From: Dallia pectoralis
Lineage: Eukaryota > Chordata > Actinopteri > Esociformes > Umbridae
Direction of reading: 5' to 3'
NCBI GenBank assembly: GCA_029465975.1
Contig: CM055739.1
Location: 11,313,513 to 11,377,512, forward strand
DNA: 64,000 bases
Below are positions 1 to 31,105 of this stretch, one piece after another. The notes beneath the pieces are model-generated. The model had not been told where the DNA came from, made no database searches, and worked only from the letters and a program-made list of their open reading frames with translations. Within the stretch, counting starts at the first letter, position 1, and every line of letters starts with the position of its first letter. Made by a program: the position numbers and the translations under genes.

Positions 1-102
1 CATCTACAGATGGATCACCCCAGCAGTGTTGGCACCTCCAAATTGCTGTGTGTGTATGTGTGTGTAAACATGTTATACAAGTGACACCTTCTCTATACTT
101 AT

Positions 103-104
103 GT

Positions 105-138
<34 letters not shown>

Positions 139-143
139 ACACT
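103..143. repeat. (CA)n microsatellite
   Basis: Short CA-rich tract in the mcf2l intron upstream of exon 251-341. The rest of 1-250 is intron with no other feature I can support. Confidence 0.8.
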
Positions 144-250
144 AAGTGGCTATTCCAATGCCAGTGCCAGTAAGCAGCATAGTATCCTTTAGCAGACAGG
201 TATTATAGTAACATCCATGTTGCCGTGGTGACAGAGTGTCTCTCCTGCAG

Positions 251-18804
<18,554 letters not shown>

Positions 18805-20745
18805 TGTTCAACCCCCTGGGAGCCCTGACATGCAGATATAGAAACAGCACCACCCAGTGGTTGGTTTTTAAAACGACACATGCACTTGTCCCATTTGCTT
18901 TCACATTGAAGTTTAGGTGGCATGGAATGTAGCAACATGCCATGTATACCTGTCAGTGTGAAAGGGGTGGTAATGACTAACTGCTCTCTGGACATTACTT
19001 ACAGGAACAAAGGGGTGTGGCCTAGCCTAACTGGGATTCAGGGCTGGCACAAAATGGAGAATCATTGTACTGTGATGCTCCACACAGACATCAGCAAGTG
19101 CAGGCCTCTCCCCTACTTGTGTCAGTGTCCTAGTGGCGGTAAACACAGCTCAACTCCCCACCCAACTCATCCTTTGTGGAATTGAAATGCATTTGAGGGA
19201 ATAGGATTTTCACGACAATCTTGAACAGAATTTACCCAGCTATTTTTTTACCACAACATCACTGACCTGTTTGATAAGCAGGGACAGAGAAGTGTAAAAC
19301 CGCTCCAATCCCCTGGCCCGTATCACACAAACCCAGGCAGGCTTTGTTAGCCTATTTCCTAAGGTGACAGTGACACAGAGCCCCACTGAACACAACACAA
19401 CAGCACTGTCATAAAGTCTCTCAGTCCTGTCAAGGGGGACTATAAAAAAGATGATGGATTTATATGGAATATGACTCTAACATACCCCTCCTCCGTCATG
19501 ATAAATGTCAAGCAGTTTGGTCAAGTCTGTGCATATACACAGCATTGACTAGAAGCACTGCAGACAATATGCAGTCCCTCTAACTCCCTGTTTTCACAGC
19601 CTATAACTGTTCAGTCTGTGGCATTAGACCTGAACTGTCTTTGTTCCCAGATCATGATTGTCTTGATTCCCTGTTGCGTGACTGAAAATAATAACACGTG
19701 ATTCTACGATAACAATTCTCAGGATTTGCTTCACCTGGTTCCAAGTTAATTCAGGTGAACTACAATAGAAATCCTGTGACGGTTGAGAATCAGAATCAGA
19801 ACTGATGTCAGGGTCTTGATGTTTAAATAACTGTGAATTGTACCAGAGCGTACAAACTTTACAGGCATTATTTGTATGCATAAATGTGTATAATTTAAGT
19901 TATTATTGAGAAAGACGTGTACAGAAATGATAATCCGATACCTCATATTTTTCAGTAAATATATGTAAGTTGCGGGTCTCGTAATTAAATCAAAAGCGAT
20001 TTAATGAATAGGTTTTTAGGGCCTGTTCTTTGCCTGGCTACCCTTTCACCTTGCTCTGTCTACTTGCCTGTCTAATCCACAATGAGTCAGAGACTGTTTG
20101 CAGGGTGATTATGATACTCTGATTGGTTGGATTTGTAAGAGACTTTCCAATCTCCTATGGATTATTTTTGTAGAACTTCTCTTATTTCCGAGACACAATT
20201 TGACTTATTTGATGGCTGCTTCTGACTGAAAAGATGTAGCTGTTGTTTAGAGCTGAATTCATGTCATGGGAAGTAGTCAGGCGACATGTTTTTTTCATGG
20301 TCAATCTTTCAATCTCTCAATTTCCCAAGAGCAAATTTATTCATACAAATATCATCACTTCGCTCATTTCGGAATGCAGTCTGTACAAAGAAAACTAAAG
20401 ATGGAATTTCTCTGTATGTCACATGCTGAAAGTTAAACTGAGAATTGTGGTTGTCTCAAGCGTCGGCACACAAAAGATTTTAAATGGTGTTGGTTATAAC
20501 TGTTTTATAACTGATAACTTGTGTTCTACTGTATATTGTTTTGATTTGCACCCCATGTCAAATGTTATTGTCATATTTTATGCAGCACATTGCAGCGTTA
20601 ATGTCTTTATTTTCCTATGGTAACAAGTGTTGATACAGATCTTATATAAATTATGGATATGCATTCATATCAGTGTATATGTGTAAATATGTATTTCTGA
20701 GGTGTATCATTAAAGCAGCTTGAATAAAGCCTAAAACATTAATTC
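18805..20745 (+). other. mcf2l: Probable mcf2l 3' UTR
   Basis: Runs from the stop codon to a polyadenylation signal AATAAA at 20723-20728, preceded by AT-rich sequence. No other gene signal is seen in this 1.9 kb. The end point is inferred from that signal only; earlier cleavage is possible. Confidence 0.55.
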
Positions 20746-22439
20746 TATTGAGTTATTTTCTCAAATGCAAACTCTTTCTAAAACCATAAGCGGATAAGAT
20801 TGAATGATGTTGTCTTGGGCAGGAAGTCATCTTATTAGTATGCACAGTGCTTTTATATCTAGTAATGTTCCACTCCAGCTATATAATGATCTACGTTTTT
20901 CACTTCACCTCAGTGGTCATAATGGTTTGGCTAATCTGAGTATAAACATACCAGGATAGCACGTAGGCTAATTGTATTTGTAACGCACTACACACACACA
21001 CAACTTGTAAGGTTAGAACAAAATGTATTTGATTAAATATAACAATGTTATACATAATGGCGATTCAACCTTATTTCTCAGCCCTAAGACAAAGGCTACA
21101 GGTCTAGTTTATTAGCACCATCCTTGAGATCGATTACATCGCGGTTTCTGCTCCTTACACAGAGGTTAGCTCGCCCTGGGTTTAAGCCTGGCTAATAAAA
21201 TGTGCAAATAAGGACTGCACAACATGGTAAACTCTTTTTTAATCACAATGACACCAATATTGGACAAATTGAACACTTTGTTAATGAGACAATTGTGATT
21301 TAAAGTCTGTCAAATGTCCAACTTAAAACTTTTCTCCAGTTTGCTGAACGCCTTTTTTCTGAACTTATATACCTAAGTGTGTGCCATCCTGTAGAAATAG
21401 TTTGCGAGTAAACTGTGAACAATTGTCAAGTGATTGCGGGCTCTGGTCAAGTGATCGCAGACATGTTGAGCCTTTTATGCTCCCTTTCCGCAAGTCATCA
21501 TTTCTGCAAATTTTGGATTTTTTGGTCCACAAGGATTACACCTGAAAAAATAAGTCTATTATTTTTAACCAACACGTAGCTACATATTGGAGGACATTAA
21601 TTACATCTACATTGATTATTGTTTAATTTGGCATCATGATGGCAGAGAGCTTTTTCTATATTTAAAACTGAATACTCACACATTTACACGATCTGTTATT
21701 CTTTGCCAAGCCAACTCTCTGTCTTTTGCCGATGCAATATCTTCTTTTTTTAATAAAACTGGCTTAAATTCTTTGTATGCATGCAGAAAAACGAAATATT
21801 GGAAATTCGTGACGCAGTTGGTGGGAACCAGGTAGTATGCATAGCTCTCTTTTTTCGTGTTGTTTCCATGGTGACTCCTGAATTTGGGCGATCCGTTTTC
21901 AATGGTCCAATACCAATGTCCCATCTAAATCCACTGCACTGAACCGTCACAGACTAAATTGACGTCATCTGGTAAGTGACTAAGTGCAAGAGGCTGCAAG
22001 GGCACAAAATGCTGTAAATAAGAATGGGACTGCACTTTATCACGCTGAAACATGTTGCAAGCTTTTTGTGTATGTGATGTTTTATTTTACGTTTATTACT
22101 TGCTTCGTTGAGACAGCATAGGAAACAGTGCATGCAGTTCTGGCTTTATGAACCAAAGCATGTAGAAAAATATTATTTATTTTTCTACATGAAATATTAT
22201 TTATTTTTCTACATGCTTTTTGGTCATGTTTTTTTGTTGAAGCCACATTACGACTTTTATTTGTAAAGCATGCTACAATGCCTCCCGAATTTGGCGTAGT
22301 AATATAGTTTAGCGTAGTAATTTAGTTCGTCGTGTAATCTAATTCAGTCAGTGTAGTAATATATTTCAGTGTGCGACGAGCAGGTGACAGTAATAAGGAA
22401 AAAGGGATTCATGAAAAGGTGTTTTTTGAGACAGGGAAA

Positions 22440-22660
22440 ACTACAAGTTAGCACCTAGCTCATGTGGCCAACCAGTCAGAGACGAGCCACATTTTTTACA
22501 GTGTTACCGCAAAGAGCCACATCATACACACAAATAAAATTCAGAAAATAAAAGCTTAAAAACGATTTCAAAAGACAAATTGTGGCATCTGGTGGGGGGA
22601 ATCGAACCGGCGACCTCTGGAGTCTGAACTAAGAGTGACAGCGTTGCGTTGATCGCGAGA
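22440..22660 (-). mobile_element. tRNA-derived SINE, minus orientation
   Basis: The minus strand has a B box GGTTCGATTCC (plus positions about 22598-22608) inside a tRNA-like head. It is followed by an A/T-rich body that includes the plus-strand block GAAAATAAAAGCTTAAAAA (22543-22561). The same block and head organisation recurs at 50931-51055, so both are copies of one family. The 3' end is not well defined. Confidence 0.6.
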
Positions 22661-22858
22661 TTCTAGACTGAAAATAGGTTATTCTAATCTAGCCAACGTC
22701 TAGCAAACGATAAAGAAGATAACCAGCAGAAAAGAATGGCATCGGACAATCATCGGCTGCAGGTGGGTTTTATTTATAACACCGTTTATGTTGTAGCAAG
22801 GTAATTAAATAGTAGATAGTCTCACCCACCTGCGGGTCAACGCAACGCTGTCACTCTT
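22631..22858. repeat. Perfect 22-bp inverted repeat with 184-bp spacer
   Basis: The arms 22631-22652 and 22837-22858 are exact reverse complements (core AGTGACAGCGTTGCGTT). The left arm is inside the tRNA-like SINE head, so the right arm may be part of a second head in the opposite orientation. Confidence 0.85.
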
Positions 22859-23879
22859 CGTCCAACTGACCAATAGTGTTATCGGATACGCCTTCTACCC
22901 CGCCCCTCACCCGCTAAGCTTGCAACGATTGTGTCACATTCGCAAAGCCAGAAATAATATCGCAAAGTCAAAAATATTATTTAAAAGCTCAAAATAATAC
23001 TTTGCAAAGAAGTAATAGCAAATAATACATACACTTTTATTTTTGCATTGTTAATTAAAAATTGTTTGCGATTTCAGATTTTATTTTTGACACACTGATT
23101 TTTTGCAGTTCTTAAAATGTCTTTGCAATTTCTTGTGACCCAAAAGTATTCCATAGGTTTGCCGTGATTTTTCTCTCGCTTCCAGACTTCCCTGGAAGTC
23201 AACAGCGTTGTTCCACGTCACAACGATGTGAACTCCGGGCAATTCTGTCAGGCGAAGTCGGCTAAAATGCCGACTTACGGAAAGGGTGCATAAAGTGCTA
23301 AACATGTCTTACAGAAAGCCCTCGCGCACTCGACTAGTTTACTGTGGGACAGCCCTTAGCACTCACAGACCTAGCGAGAAGGAGTTTTGAAGTCTGTGAG
23401 TGTAGACATTGGGATTGGGCCAATGGGTCTTTATGTTCTCACGATGTTATCATTGAGTATCCAATTGGAGGTTGATTGAACTTACTCTTAACCGGTGTTC
23501 TGGAACCAACACACTCCGAGTAAGACATGTTTGGCTTATTCAGCCGAGTTCTGAGTATATGCGAGGCTAAATTTAACTTGCTTTCAGGAATGAAATATTT
23601 ATCAATGAAATATTTACTTTTCGCAGTGGTGTTTTTTTTTTGCAGTGACGTTCATGTGATCCGGATATACATGTCGACGTCATCGCAGAAAATGACCAAT
23701 GGGCTGTTAGATACATGTTCGGTAGGAGCCGCCTATTCTGTGGCTGGTCCGGGATCAGCCCGAACAGAATTCTACACTGCCTTCTTAAAAGATTCCGCAC
23801 ATTTTAATTCGCACATACACACATTCCTCTGACGTTTTGCCCAGCGTTCAACATACTTCTGGCGTGACCACAAAAAGCT

Positions 23880-23956
23880 GCTCGGTTACATATTGTGAAT
23901 CGAGACAGCAAGTCAAGAAGATATCCGAGAGAGAAATACAAATACATTATTGTACG
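23880..23956 (+). other. Possible non-coding first exon of cab39l
   Basis: A CA/GA-rich stretch ends in TGTACG followed by a strong donor GTGAGT at 23957. The cab39l ATG exon has an acceptor at 27905 with untranslated bases before the ATG, so at least one upstream leader exon is expected. This is the best-looking donor upstream, but the link is inference. Confidence 0.25.
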
Positions 23957-25108
23957 GTGAGTATTCGTAGTTTATTAGATGAAACGCTATAGCTGTGCCA
24001 TTTGACCACATTACATTGTTCACATGATTCAAATTGATGCCGCCTGTGACAATATGTTACTAACTTGAATCTGACTACATTCTTGCTCAGTAAATGCAGA
24101 AATTAACGAAATATGTTTAGCTTATAAACAATTACATCCTACAACGGTCCGATTTACGTGAAAATGTCAAAACGTTTTCTGTCTAACTAGTCTAACTTTA
24201 AAACCCCAGACGGGTGTAACCCATCATTTACATATTCGCCCATATGCCTGATTGCTATTTCAGCGTGCCTACGTTAATTGCCTTGGTATTTCTAGTCTTC
24301 ATCCGGGAACACTCTTTCCTATGCACTCACACACTGGACGGCTATTGTCACGCATTGTCTGTGTCAAGTCTGGCTTTGTTTGTACAGTATTTGTTCTTCT
24401 TTTAGCGCTAACAAAGCATTGTTTGCTGTGTTGCATAGGATTGAGCCGACAGTGAAGCGAGCGGTGATCTGGGCTCTGATTATCGTGGGTTTATCTTAAT
24501 ACAGAAATTTTAATTCGAAATTACATTCACTCGTTGGATTCACCATTTGACCTTGACTTGTATTAATTAAAGTTCAGTTGTTTATTATTATTTATCCAGC
24601 ACCACTGATGGTGTCCCGATTTAATGCAATACTCATTAGTGCCTCCATCAGCCAGCCAGTCAGTCAGTCTGTATCTTTACACCAGATGTGTAATGTGCAT
24701 TGTTTTGGAAGAACTTAAAACCAGGCACGACGTGAGGTTTTGGCTTATGTCATTAGTCAGTAATGTAATCAGTGTTGTGATGTGAGTTCATGGGAACTGC
24801 ATGATGCTTCGTCACCTTCAACAGGGGCAGAACTACGTACAGCAACATACTACATGTCTCTAACCACAGATAGCACCAGATTACTTTACTCCCAATGTTT
24901 ACTTTTAGCACACTCGTTTGGAATAATGTGTTCGGTGTGGTTAGCGGGCGCAATGACAATGGTGGTAGTTTGACGAGAGGGAAAAGTCAAAACAGCTGGA
25001 GAACAACTAAAATTATATATTTTTTAAAAATGCCATTGATGTGTTCCTTCACTCTGCGTTATGTCTGCGTTCTGTCTTGTTTCTGAGTTGTTCTCTGTCT
25101 ATATTGTA

Positions 25109-26344
25109 CAGTGATGAAAGTATTTGATCCCCTGCTGACAAAGACATGTTCAGTCTATAATTTAGATAATAATGTATCTGGAATTAGGAGCACTCACCTG
25201 TTTGTAGACCTACACAAGGCTGGAATGGGCTACAAGACAAACGCCAAGCATCTTGGTGAGATGGTGACAACAGTTGGTGTGATTATTCGCAAATGGAAGA
25301 AACACAAAATAACTGTCAATCTCCCTCGGTCTGGGGCTCCATGCAAGATCTCACCTTGTGGAGTTTCAGTGACCATGAGGTATTCCACGATGAGGAATCA
25401 GCCCAGAACTTCCCGGAAGGATTTTGACAATGATCTCAATGCAGCTGGGACCATAGTCACCAAAATAACAATTGGAAACACACTACGCTGTGAAGGACTG
25501 AAATCCTGCAGCGCCTGCAAGGTCCCCCTGCTTAAGAAAGAACATGTACAGGCCCGTCTGAAGTTTGCCAATGAACATCTGAATGCGAGTGAGGGTATTG
25601 TGGTCAGATGAGACCAAAATCAAGCTAATTGGCATCAACTTAACTTGCCATGTTTGGAGGAGGAATAATGTTGCCTATGACCCCAAGAACACCATCCCCA
25701 CCGTCGAACATGGAGGCAGAAACATTATGCTTTGGGGATGTTTTTCTGCTAAGGGGACAGGACATCTTCATCGCATCAAAGGGACATTGGATGGGACCCT
25801 CAAATCTTGGGTGAGAACTTTCTTCCCATAGCCTTGGCATTGAAAATGGGTCGTGGATGACAATGAACCAAAACACACGGCCAAGGCAACAAAGGAGTGG
25901 CTCAAGAAAAAGCACATCAAGGTCCTGGAGTGTCCTAGCCAGTCTGCAGACCTTAATCCCATAGAAAATCTGTGGAGGGAGCTGAAGGTTCGAGTTGCCA
26001 AAAGTCTGCCACGAAACCTTAATGACTTGGAGAGGATCTGCAAAGAGGAGTGTGACAAAATCCCTCCTGAGATGTGTGCAAACCTGGTGGCCAACTACTA
26101 GAAACGTCTGACCTCTGTGATTGCCAACAAGGGTTTTGCCACAAAGTACTAAGTCATGTTTGTTTTGCAAATGGGTCAAATACTTTTTGAGTAAAATGCA
26201 AATCAATTTAACTTGAAATGCCTTATTCTGGATTTTCTGTTATTCTCACTGTTCAAATTAACCTACCATTAAAATTCTAGACTGATCATGTCTTTGTCAG
26301 TGGGCAAACGTACAAAATCAGCAGGGGATCAAATACTTTCACTG
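25109..26344 (+). mobile_element. Tc1/mariner-type DNA transposon, internally deleted
   Basis: The element starts CAGTG and ends CACTG, flanked by TA on both sides (25107-25108 and 26345-26346), the Tc1/mariner target duplication. Terminal inverted repeats share AAAGTATTTGATCCCCTGCT. The left repeat lacks about 21 bp present in the right one. At 1236 bp it is shorter than a full fish Tc1 element. It lies between mcf2l and cab39l. Confidence 0.95.
25165..26101 (+). pseudogene. Broken Tc1-like transposase
   Basis: Frame pieces at about 25165-25611, 25583-25831 and 25853-26101 carry Tc1 transposase segments. These are a helix-turn-helix remnant, the first catalytic Asp in VLWSDETK, the second in DDNEPKHTA, and the last acidic residue in NPIENLW (DD34E type). 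A frameshift separates the first two pieces, and stop codons near 25829-25850 separate the last two. The N-terminal DNA-binding part appears to be missing. Not functional. Confidence 0.92.
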
Positions 26345-27905
26345 TATATGATGTTTGTTCTGTCCAGCCCTACAGTCATGTGTTTGTTTCCCATGATCTT
26401 ATTGATGAACATCAGCTAGTATCAGTCTCTTCTGATAGTCCTGATAAATGACTCATTTGAGTCTTCTTTTCCATTGAGCCTATTCAACCAAAACTATATA
26501 TATGGTAAGATGATTTCATATGCTAGGGTGTGTCAGGATAGGATATAAACCTTGTTGTTTTAGGCCCTTCACAAGAGTACCTTTTGGAAAATGTATTAAT
26601 TAATGAGTAAGTCTTGTTGAATTTTTGTACATTTTAGCCTGAGTTATTTTTAACTTCAAAGGTAACTCTGTCCTCACCGGCTATATCAGAACGGTTCGCT
26701 TTCGAGTTTGGAGTGTCGGATGATCCAGAGGAAATTTGCTAATGTATAATATGGGTCTGTTGGCGCTGGTCAGCTCGCCCAATAATGCCGGACCACCCAG
26801 GCTTCTGGATCGAATCCTTTTCGATGTTCAGAGTAAAATTCGAACTGATTTGTGAAAGGAGAGCTACTGTCAAAGATTTTTCAGTAGGTCCTGGAAAAGA
26901 ACGTCTTGATTTGCCTCGGGGTATGTCTGTGTTTAATGAACCGGTCTACAGCACCTGTGGTGAACACCCAAGCACTCACTGGTTTCATGTTGGGTCGTGT
27001 CAGAATCGGGTTTATCTCATTATGAGCTCGCAGGAAGCCAGCCTGCATACGTTCAGCTTAATTCTCCACAAGCCTGCGTACATTCATCTTAATTCTCCTA
27101 AGGCTGCATATGTTCAGCTTAATTCTCCTTTAATTCGCACTGATCGGTTCTTATTAAAGTTGTATACGAATGATGACTGTGTTAATCCCGAGGGTTCATG
27201 GGAAACGTGGCCCCGGGAAAGAGAGGGGTTGAGGGGTGAATTGACAGTTCGGAGGTTCGCACTCTCTAGGAAGTAGGTAGTGAATAAAGGCTGGGTGTGA
27301 GGCAAAACCCTACTGTGTAGTTCCTGGCATCACTTTGAGGAATGTAGGTAATGCCCTCCTTGCATTCAGCACTAAGGATTACCAGTCACAAGTTCTATTT
27401 CCCTGCCTTCCTTTCTTTCTCTCTCATGTTCTCTCGTCCAATGACATTAGAATTCATGCCTGTTAACTGAAAAGTTTAAAGTGCAAACTGATAGCTTGAC
27501 TTCGCACAAGTGTAGGGAATTTCCCTGGTTCAGGTGCACTCCATTTTAACATGATCTTGTACGATCAAATCCATGAACGACAGGCGCGCGTGCGCGCGCA
27601 CACACACACACACACACCTGTCGGCTTGCTGCCTTTGTTTTGTTGTCATGACTATATGCAGTGAGGTGTGCTGAGTGCAGTGTGACTCAGTAGAAGGCGG
27701 GTGTTGAATCACTGCTAGATGCCTGAGGTGACTGTTGTTTTATTTCTGTGGGGATATGTCAATACAGCTGTCTTCTTCTATTACTGCCTGTGCTCTGCTG
27801 ACTTCCTCTCAGCTGATCTCGTAGGTAGAAGAAAGACAGCAGATACAAGCGGTTACTTTAAAATGTGACAGAATACTAGATGGGGTTTAATGTGTGTGTT
27901 GTCAG
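26345..27905. other. Intergenic/leader region upstream of the cab39l ATG exon
   Basis: Contains an unexplained ATG-started 163-codon open frame at 26785-27276 that matches no family I know and holds imperfect 27-bp repeats (TTCAGCTTAATTCTCC) near 27050-27130. It also has a GCGCGCGTGCGCGCGCACAC alternating purine-pyrimidine tract at about 27581-27617. Part of this is probably cab39l intron. Confidence 0.5.
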
Positions 27906-27942
27906 GCATTGAGGAGAGACCTTAACGAGAAGCCCAGCCAAC

Positions 27943-30690
27943 ATGCCGCTGTTCGGGAAAACCCACAAGAATCCCGCCGAGATCGTTCGGACTCTCAAGG
28001 AGAACTTGGCCATCCTGGTAAAACAGAACAAGAAAACGGAGAAGGTATGGCTTTGTCTGAGTAACACAAGTCCTTTGAATACAAGTCTTCACAAAACCTG
28101 TCCTGACAATACAAGTCTTACAAAAACCTGTCCTGACAATACAAGTCTTTAGAAAACCCGTCCTGACAATACAAGTCTTAAGAAAACCCGTCAGTTCTTC
28201 AGTAAAGCCGTCCTGACAATACAAGTATCGACAATTCAAGTCTTGAGTCCTTACAGTACAAGTCCAAGTAACTGTCCCCACAACATAAATCAGTAATTAA
28301 GGAAACCAATTATCCATAGTGTTTTTGTTGGGGCCTCAATACGCCTCTTGTGTTCGAGCCAGTCAGTTGGTGTGGATATTATTACGGTGCGCCCCACTAC
28401 TGAAGCTGTCACTGGGCTGTGAATGTGGCACCACGGCCTGGCCGTCCTGCATTAACACCGAGCTGTTAAAGCCATCTCTCTCTCCATCATGCTACATACA
28501 ATAACACACTGTAACCGGGTCTGACAACATTCAAACCGGGCTTCTGAGGCGGTGACATACCAGAGACTGCAGAGTACCGTATTGTGGCCCGATTAAACGT
28601 CTTCCCCTTGTGGTCTTAACGCTTTTACAAACGCAGGTTGATCGTTCCGTGACATCATCCGGAATCCTGTCTGTCTGGCGTATTATAAATTAGCGTACGT
28701 GTGTTTATTGGCGTCTCTTCTCCAGGCGTCGGAGGAGGTGTCCAAGTGTCTAGTGGCCATGAAGGAGATCCTGTACGGGACTAATGATAAGGAGCCTCAA
28801 ACGGAGACCGTAGCCCAGCTGGCCCAGGAGCTCTACAACAGTGGTCTGCTCATCTCCATGGTGGAAAACCTGCAGGTCATCGACTTTGAGGTGATGCCCC
28901 AATCAGGCACCAAACAGACAAAGACCGAGATTGTCGAATGGTTCTTTTAACGTGTGTGTGTGTGTTGAATTGCCGACCCCCAGGGGAAGAAAGACGTGTG
29001 TCAGATCTTCAACAACATCCTGAGGAGACAGATTGGTACGCGGAGCCCCACTGTGGAGTACTTCTGCTCTCATCAAGAGGTTCTGTTTATCTTGCAGAAG
29101 GGGTGAGTGCACACACACACACACACACACACTTGGATATGTTCTTCTCTGTCCGTTTTGGTTTATTGATACGTGTGTGTGTGTGTGTGCGCGCAGTTAC
29201 GAGACCCCCGTGTCGGCCCTGAACTGTGGCATTATGCTGAGAGAGTGTGTCAGGCATGAACCCCTGGCCAAGGTGGTCCTCCACTCAGAACACTTCCACG
29301 ACTTCTTCAGCTACGTCGAGATGGAGACTTTCGACATCGCCTCAGACGCCTTCGCCACCTTCAAGGTCAGATTACACAAGACTTGAAAATGCCTTTCAGT
29401 CCTCTAAAAAAGACCTCCTTTGCTGATGCATGTACAAATGCCCATGTGTGGAGCAGATATGTCTTTGATACATCAGATTATACTGTCTATATGTATTAAA
29501 CAAATTTGGGTTTTTTCTTCATCATTGATAGGATCTGCTCACAAGACACAAGATCCTGGTAGCTGAGTATCTAGAACAGAACTATGACGCTGTAAGTGAC
29601 ATGTTGTTCAGCAGTCTCTTTTCCCTGGAGCATTTAGCTTTAACCAAAAAGTGTTGTTGAGTCATCGGTTCTCGACAGAATCAATGGATGCATTATTGGA
29701 CCACACACTGTCATGTTCTTCATTACCAGATGTATGCAAGAGTTTGGTCCACAGTAAAAATAATATGGTCAACACTGGAATTTCTTGCCTGGATCAGATC
29801 AGCCTGTCTGTTGATTGTTAAAGGCCCCAAGAAAGAGTTGGCGTATGGGAAACTCTAAAAACATACCTTGTAGATCAGACTGAGGGACAATGACAAAGAG
29901 AGTATCACAGTTTCGAAGTGAATGTCGTTAAATAATGTCCTATCTGTACGACTGTTTAAATGCTTGGTTGTCAATTGATTTAGCTGTGTGTTGTTGAGAT
30001 ACAGCCAACTCCTCACCCAGTTCCACTGTCTTTGCAGGTCTTTGAACAGTATGAGAAATTACTGCACTCTGAGAACTATGTGACAAAAAGGCAGTCCTTG
30101 AAGGTGTGTTCATCTATCTGTATTTGCGTGGAACATTTATATGGGTTATGGTGTTTACTCTCTGGCGTCATAGTTGTGGGGTGTGTTTGTGTGTAGTTGC
30201 TGGGTGAGCTGCTGTTGGACAGACATAACTTCGCCATAATGACCCGGTACATCAGCAAACCGGAGAACCTGAAGCTAATGATGAACTTGCTGAGAGACAA
30301 AAGCCCTAACATCCAGTTTGAGGCCTTCCACGTCTTTAAGGTACCGCAGAACATCTCCGTACATATACATAAGTATGTCAAACCAGCCTCCTCGGATACA
30401 CTACAGAGTTCTGACTAGTGTGTAATAACAGATTAAATTGGAATGTACAGTGCCAAAAATATTCCTTATTCCAGAATGCAGTTCTAAGATTGTGACTCCT
30501 TCCCAACCAGGTGTTTGTGGCGAACCCAAATAAGACACAGTCCATCGTAGACATCCTTCTGAAGAACCAGACCAAACTAATTGATTTCCTTAGCAACTTC
30601 CAGAAGGACCGCTCGGACGACGAGCAGTTCAACGACGAGAAGACCTACCTACTCAAACAGATCCGGGAGCTTAAGAAACCTGCCTCTTAA
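27943..30690 (+). CDS. cab39l: Calcium-binding protein 39-like (MO25-beta) scaffold
   Basis: MO25 proteins hold the LKB1-STRAD kinase complex in its active form in the cytoplasm and also activate STE20-family kinases. Exons: 27943-28044, 28726-28890, 28984-29102, 29197-29365, 29532-29591, 30038-30103, 30197-30340, 30511-30690. Phases join to 334 residues, close to the usual 335-341. The start MPLFGKTHKNPAEIVRTLKE, the segment NCGIMLRECVRHEPLAK, and [20 protein letters not shown] with DRHNFAIM are diagnostic of the MO25 helical-repeat fold. The ATG was chosen because it follows an acceptor at 27905 and gives the family N-terminus. The choice of CAB39L over CAB39 rests on neighbours (cdadc1, rcbtb1) rather than a residue test. 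It is convergent with cdadc1. Confidence 0.95.
28085..28250. repeat. 30-bp minisatellite in cab39l intron 1
   Basis: Four to five imperfect copies of a unit containing CCTGACAATACAAGTCTTA and AAAACC. The rest of intron 1 (28251-28725) shows nothing else. Confidence 0.8.
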
Positions 30691-31105
30691 ACCCCCTTTT
30701 CCCCCAGCCATGAACATAACCATTACTTTTATTGAGGGAAAGAAAATACATTAACAATGGTGATTATATTTAAAATATCTTGGAAGACTTGTCTTTTTCT
30801 TGGTTTACTTTGATCCTTTGTGTCAGAATAGTTCATATCTCTGTTTTAACTTTTTCCACTATTGTTGGTGTAGTGTGCCATAGCATTCCCTTTCTGGGAG
30901 AACCAATGTTTTAAAAAAAAAAAAACAACTGCTAAATGATAGCTTTAATAGGCCAGATCTTTTGTTGATATTCAGATCCACTTGGCATACATGAGCAACC
31001 TAGAAACGTCACTTACACACTTCTTATCCAATCACAGGAAAACGATCTGCAATTCAGTCATCGGGAATAAATTGGCCAATTTGTATAAATAAAGGATGTA
31101 AATGT
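30691..31105 (+). other. cab39l: Probable cab39l 3' UTR
   Basis: Starts after the TAA at 30688-30690. Two polyadenylation signals AATAAA lie at about 31066 and 31088. Longer forms are possible, since AT-rich sequence without other features runs on. Confidence 0.5.

Larger units (their letters stand above)
20746..25108. other. Intergenic region between mcf2l and cab39l
   Basis: AT-rich DNA with no recognised protein gene. It contains a short tandem duplication of an AT-rich motif at about 22170-22215, a run of TAGTAATWTAGTT-like repeats at 22295-22365, SINE pieces at 22440-22860, and a possible leader exon at 23880-23956. Open frames here are under about 100 codons and show no family resemblance. 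Confidence 0.7.

Noticed and set aside
22585..22660. Functional tRNA on the minus strand
   Set aside because: Only the B box and T arm are convincing; the A box and acceptor stem do not pair, and a SINE body follows.
25640..26206. 188-codon minus-strand frame
   Set aside because: Antisense shadow of the broken Tc1 transposase.
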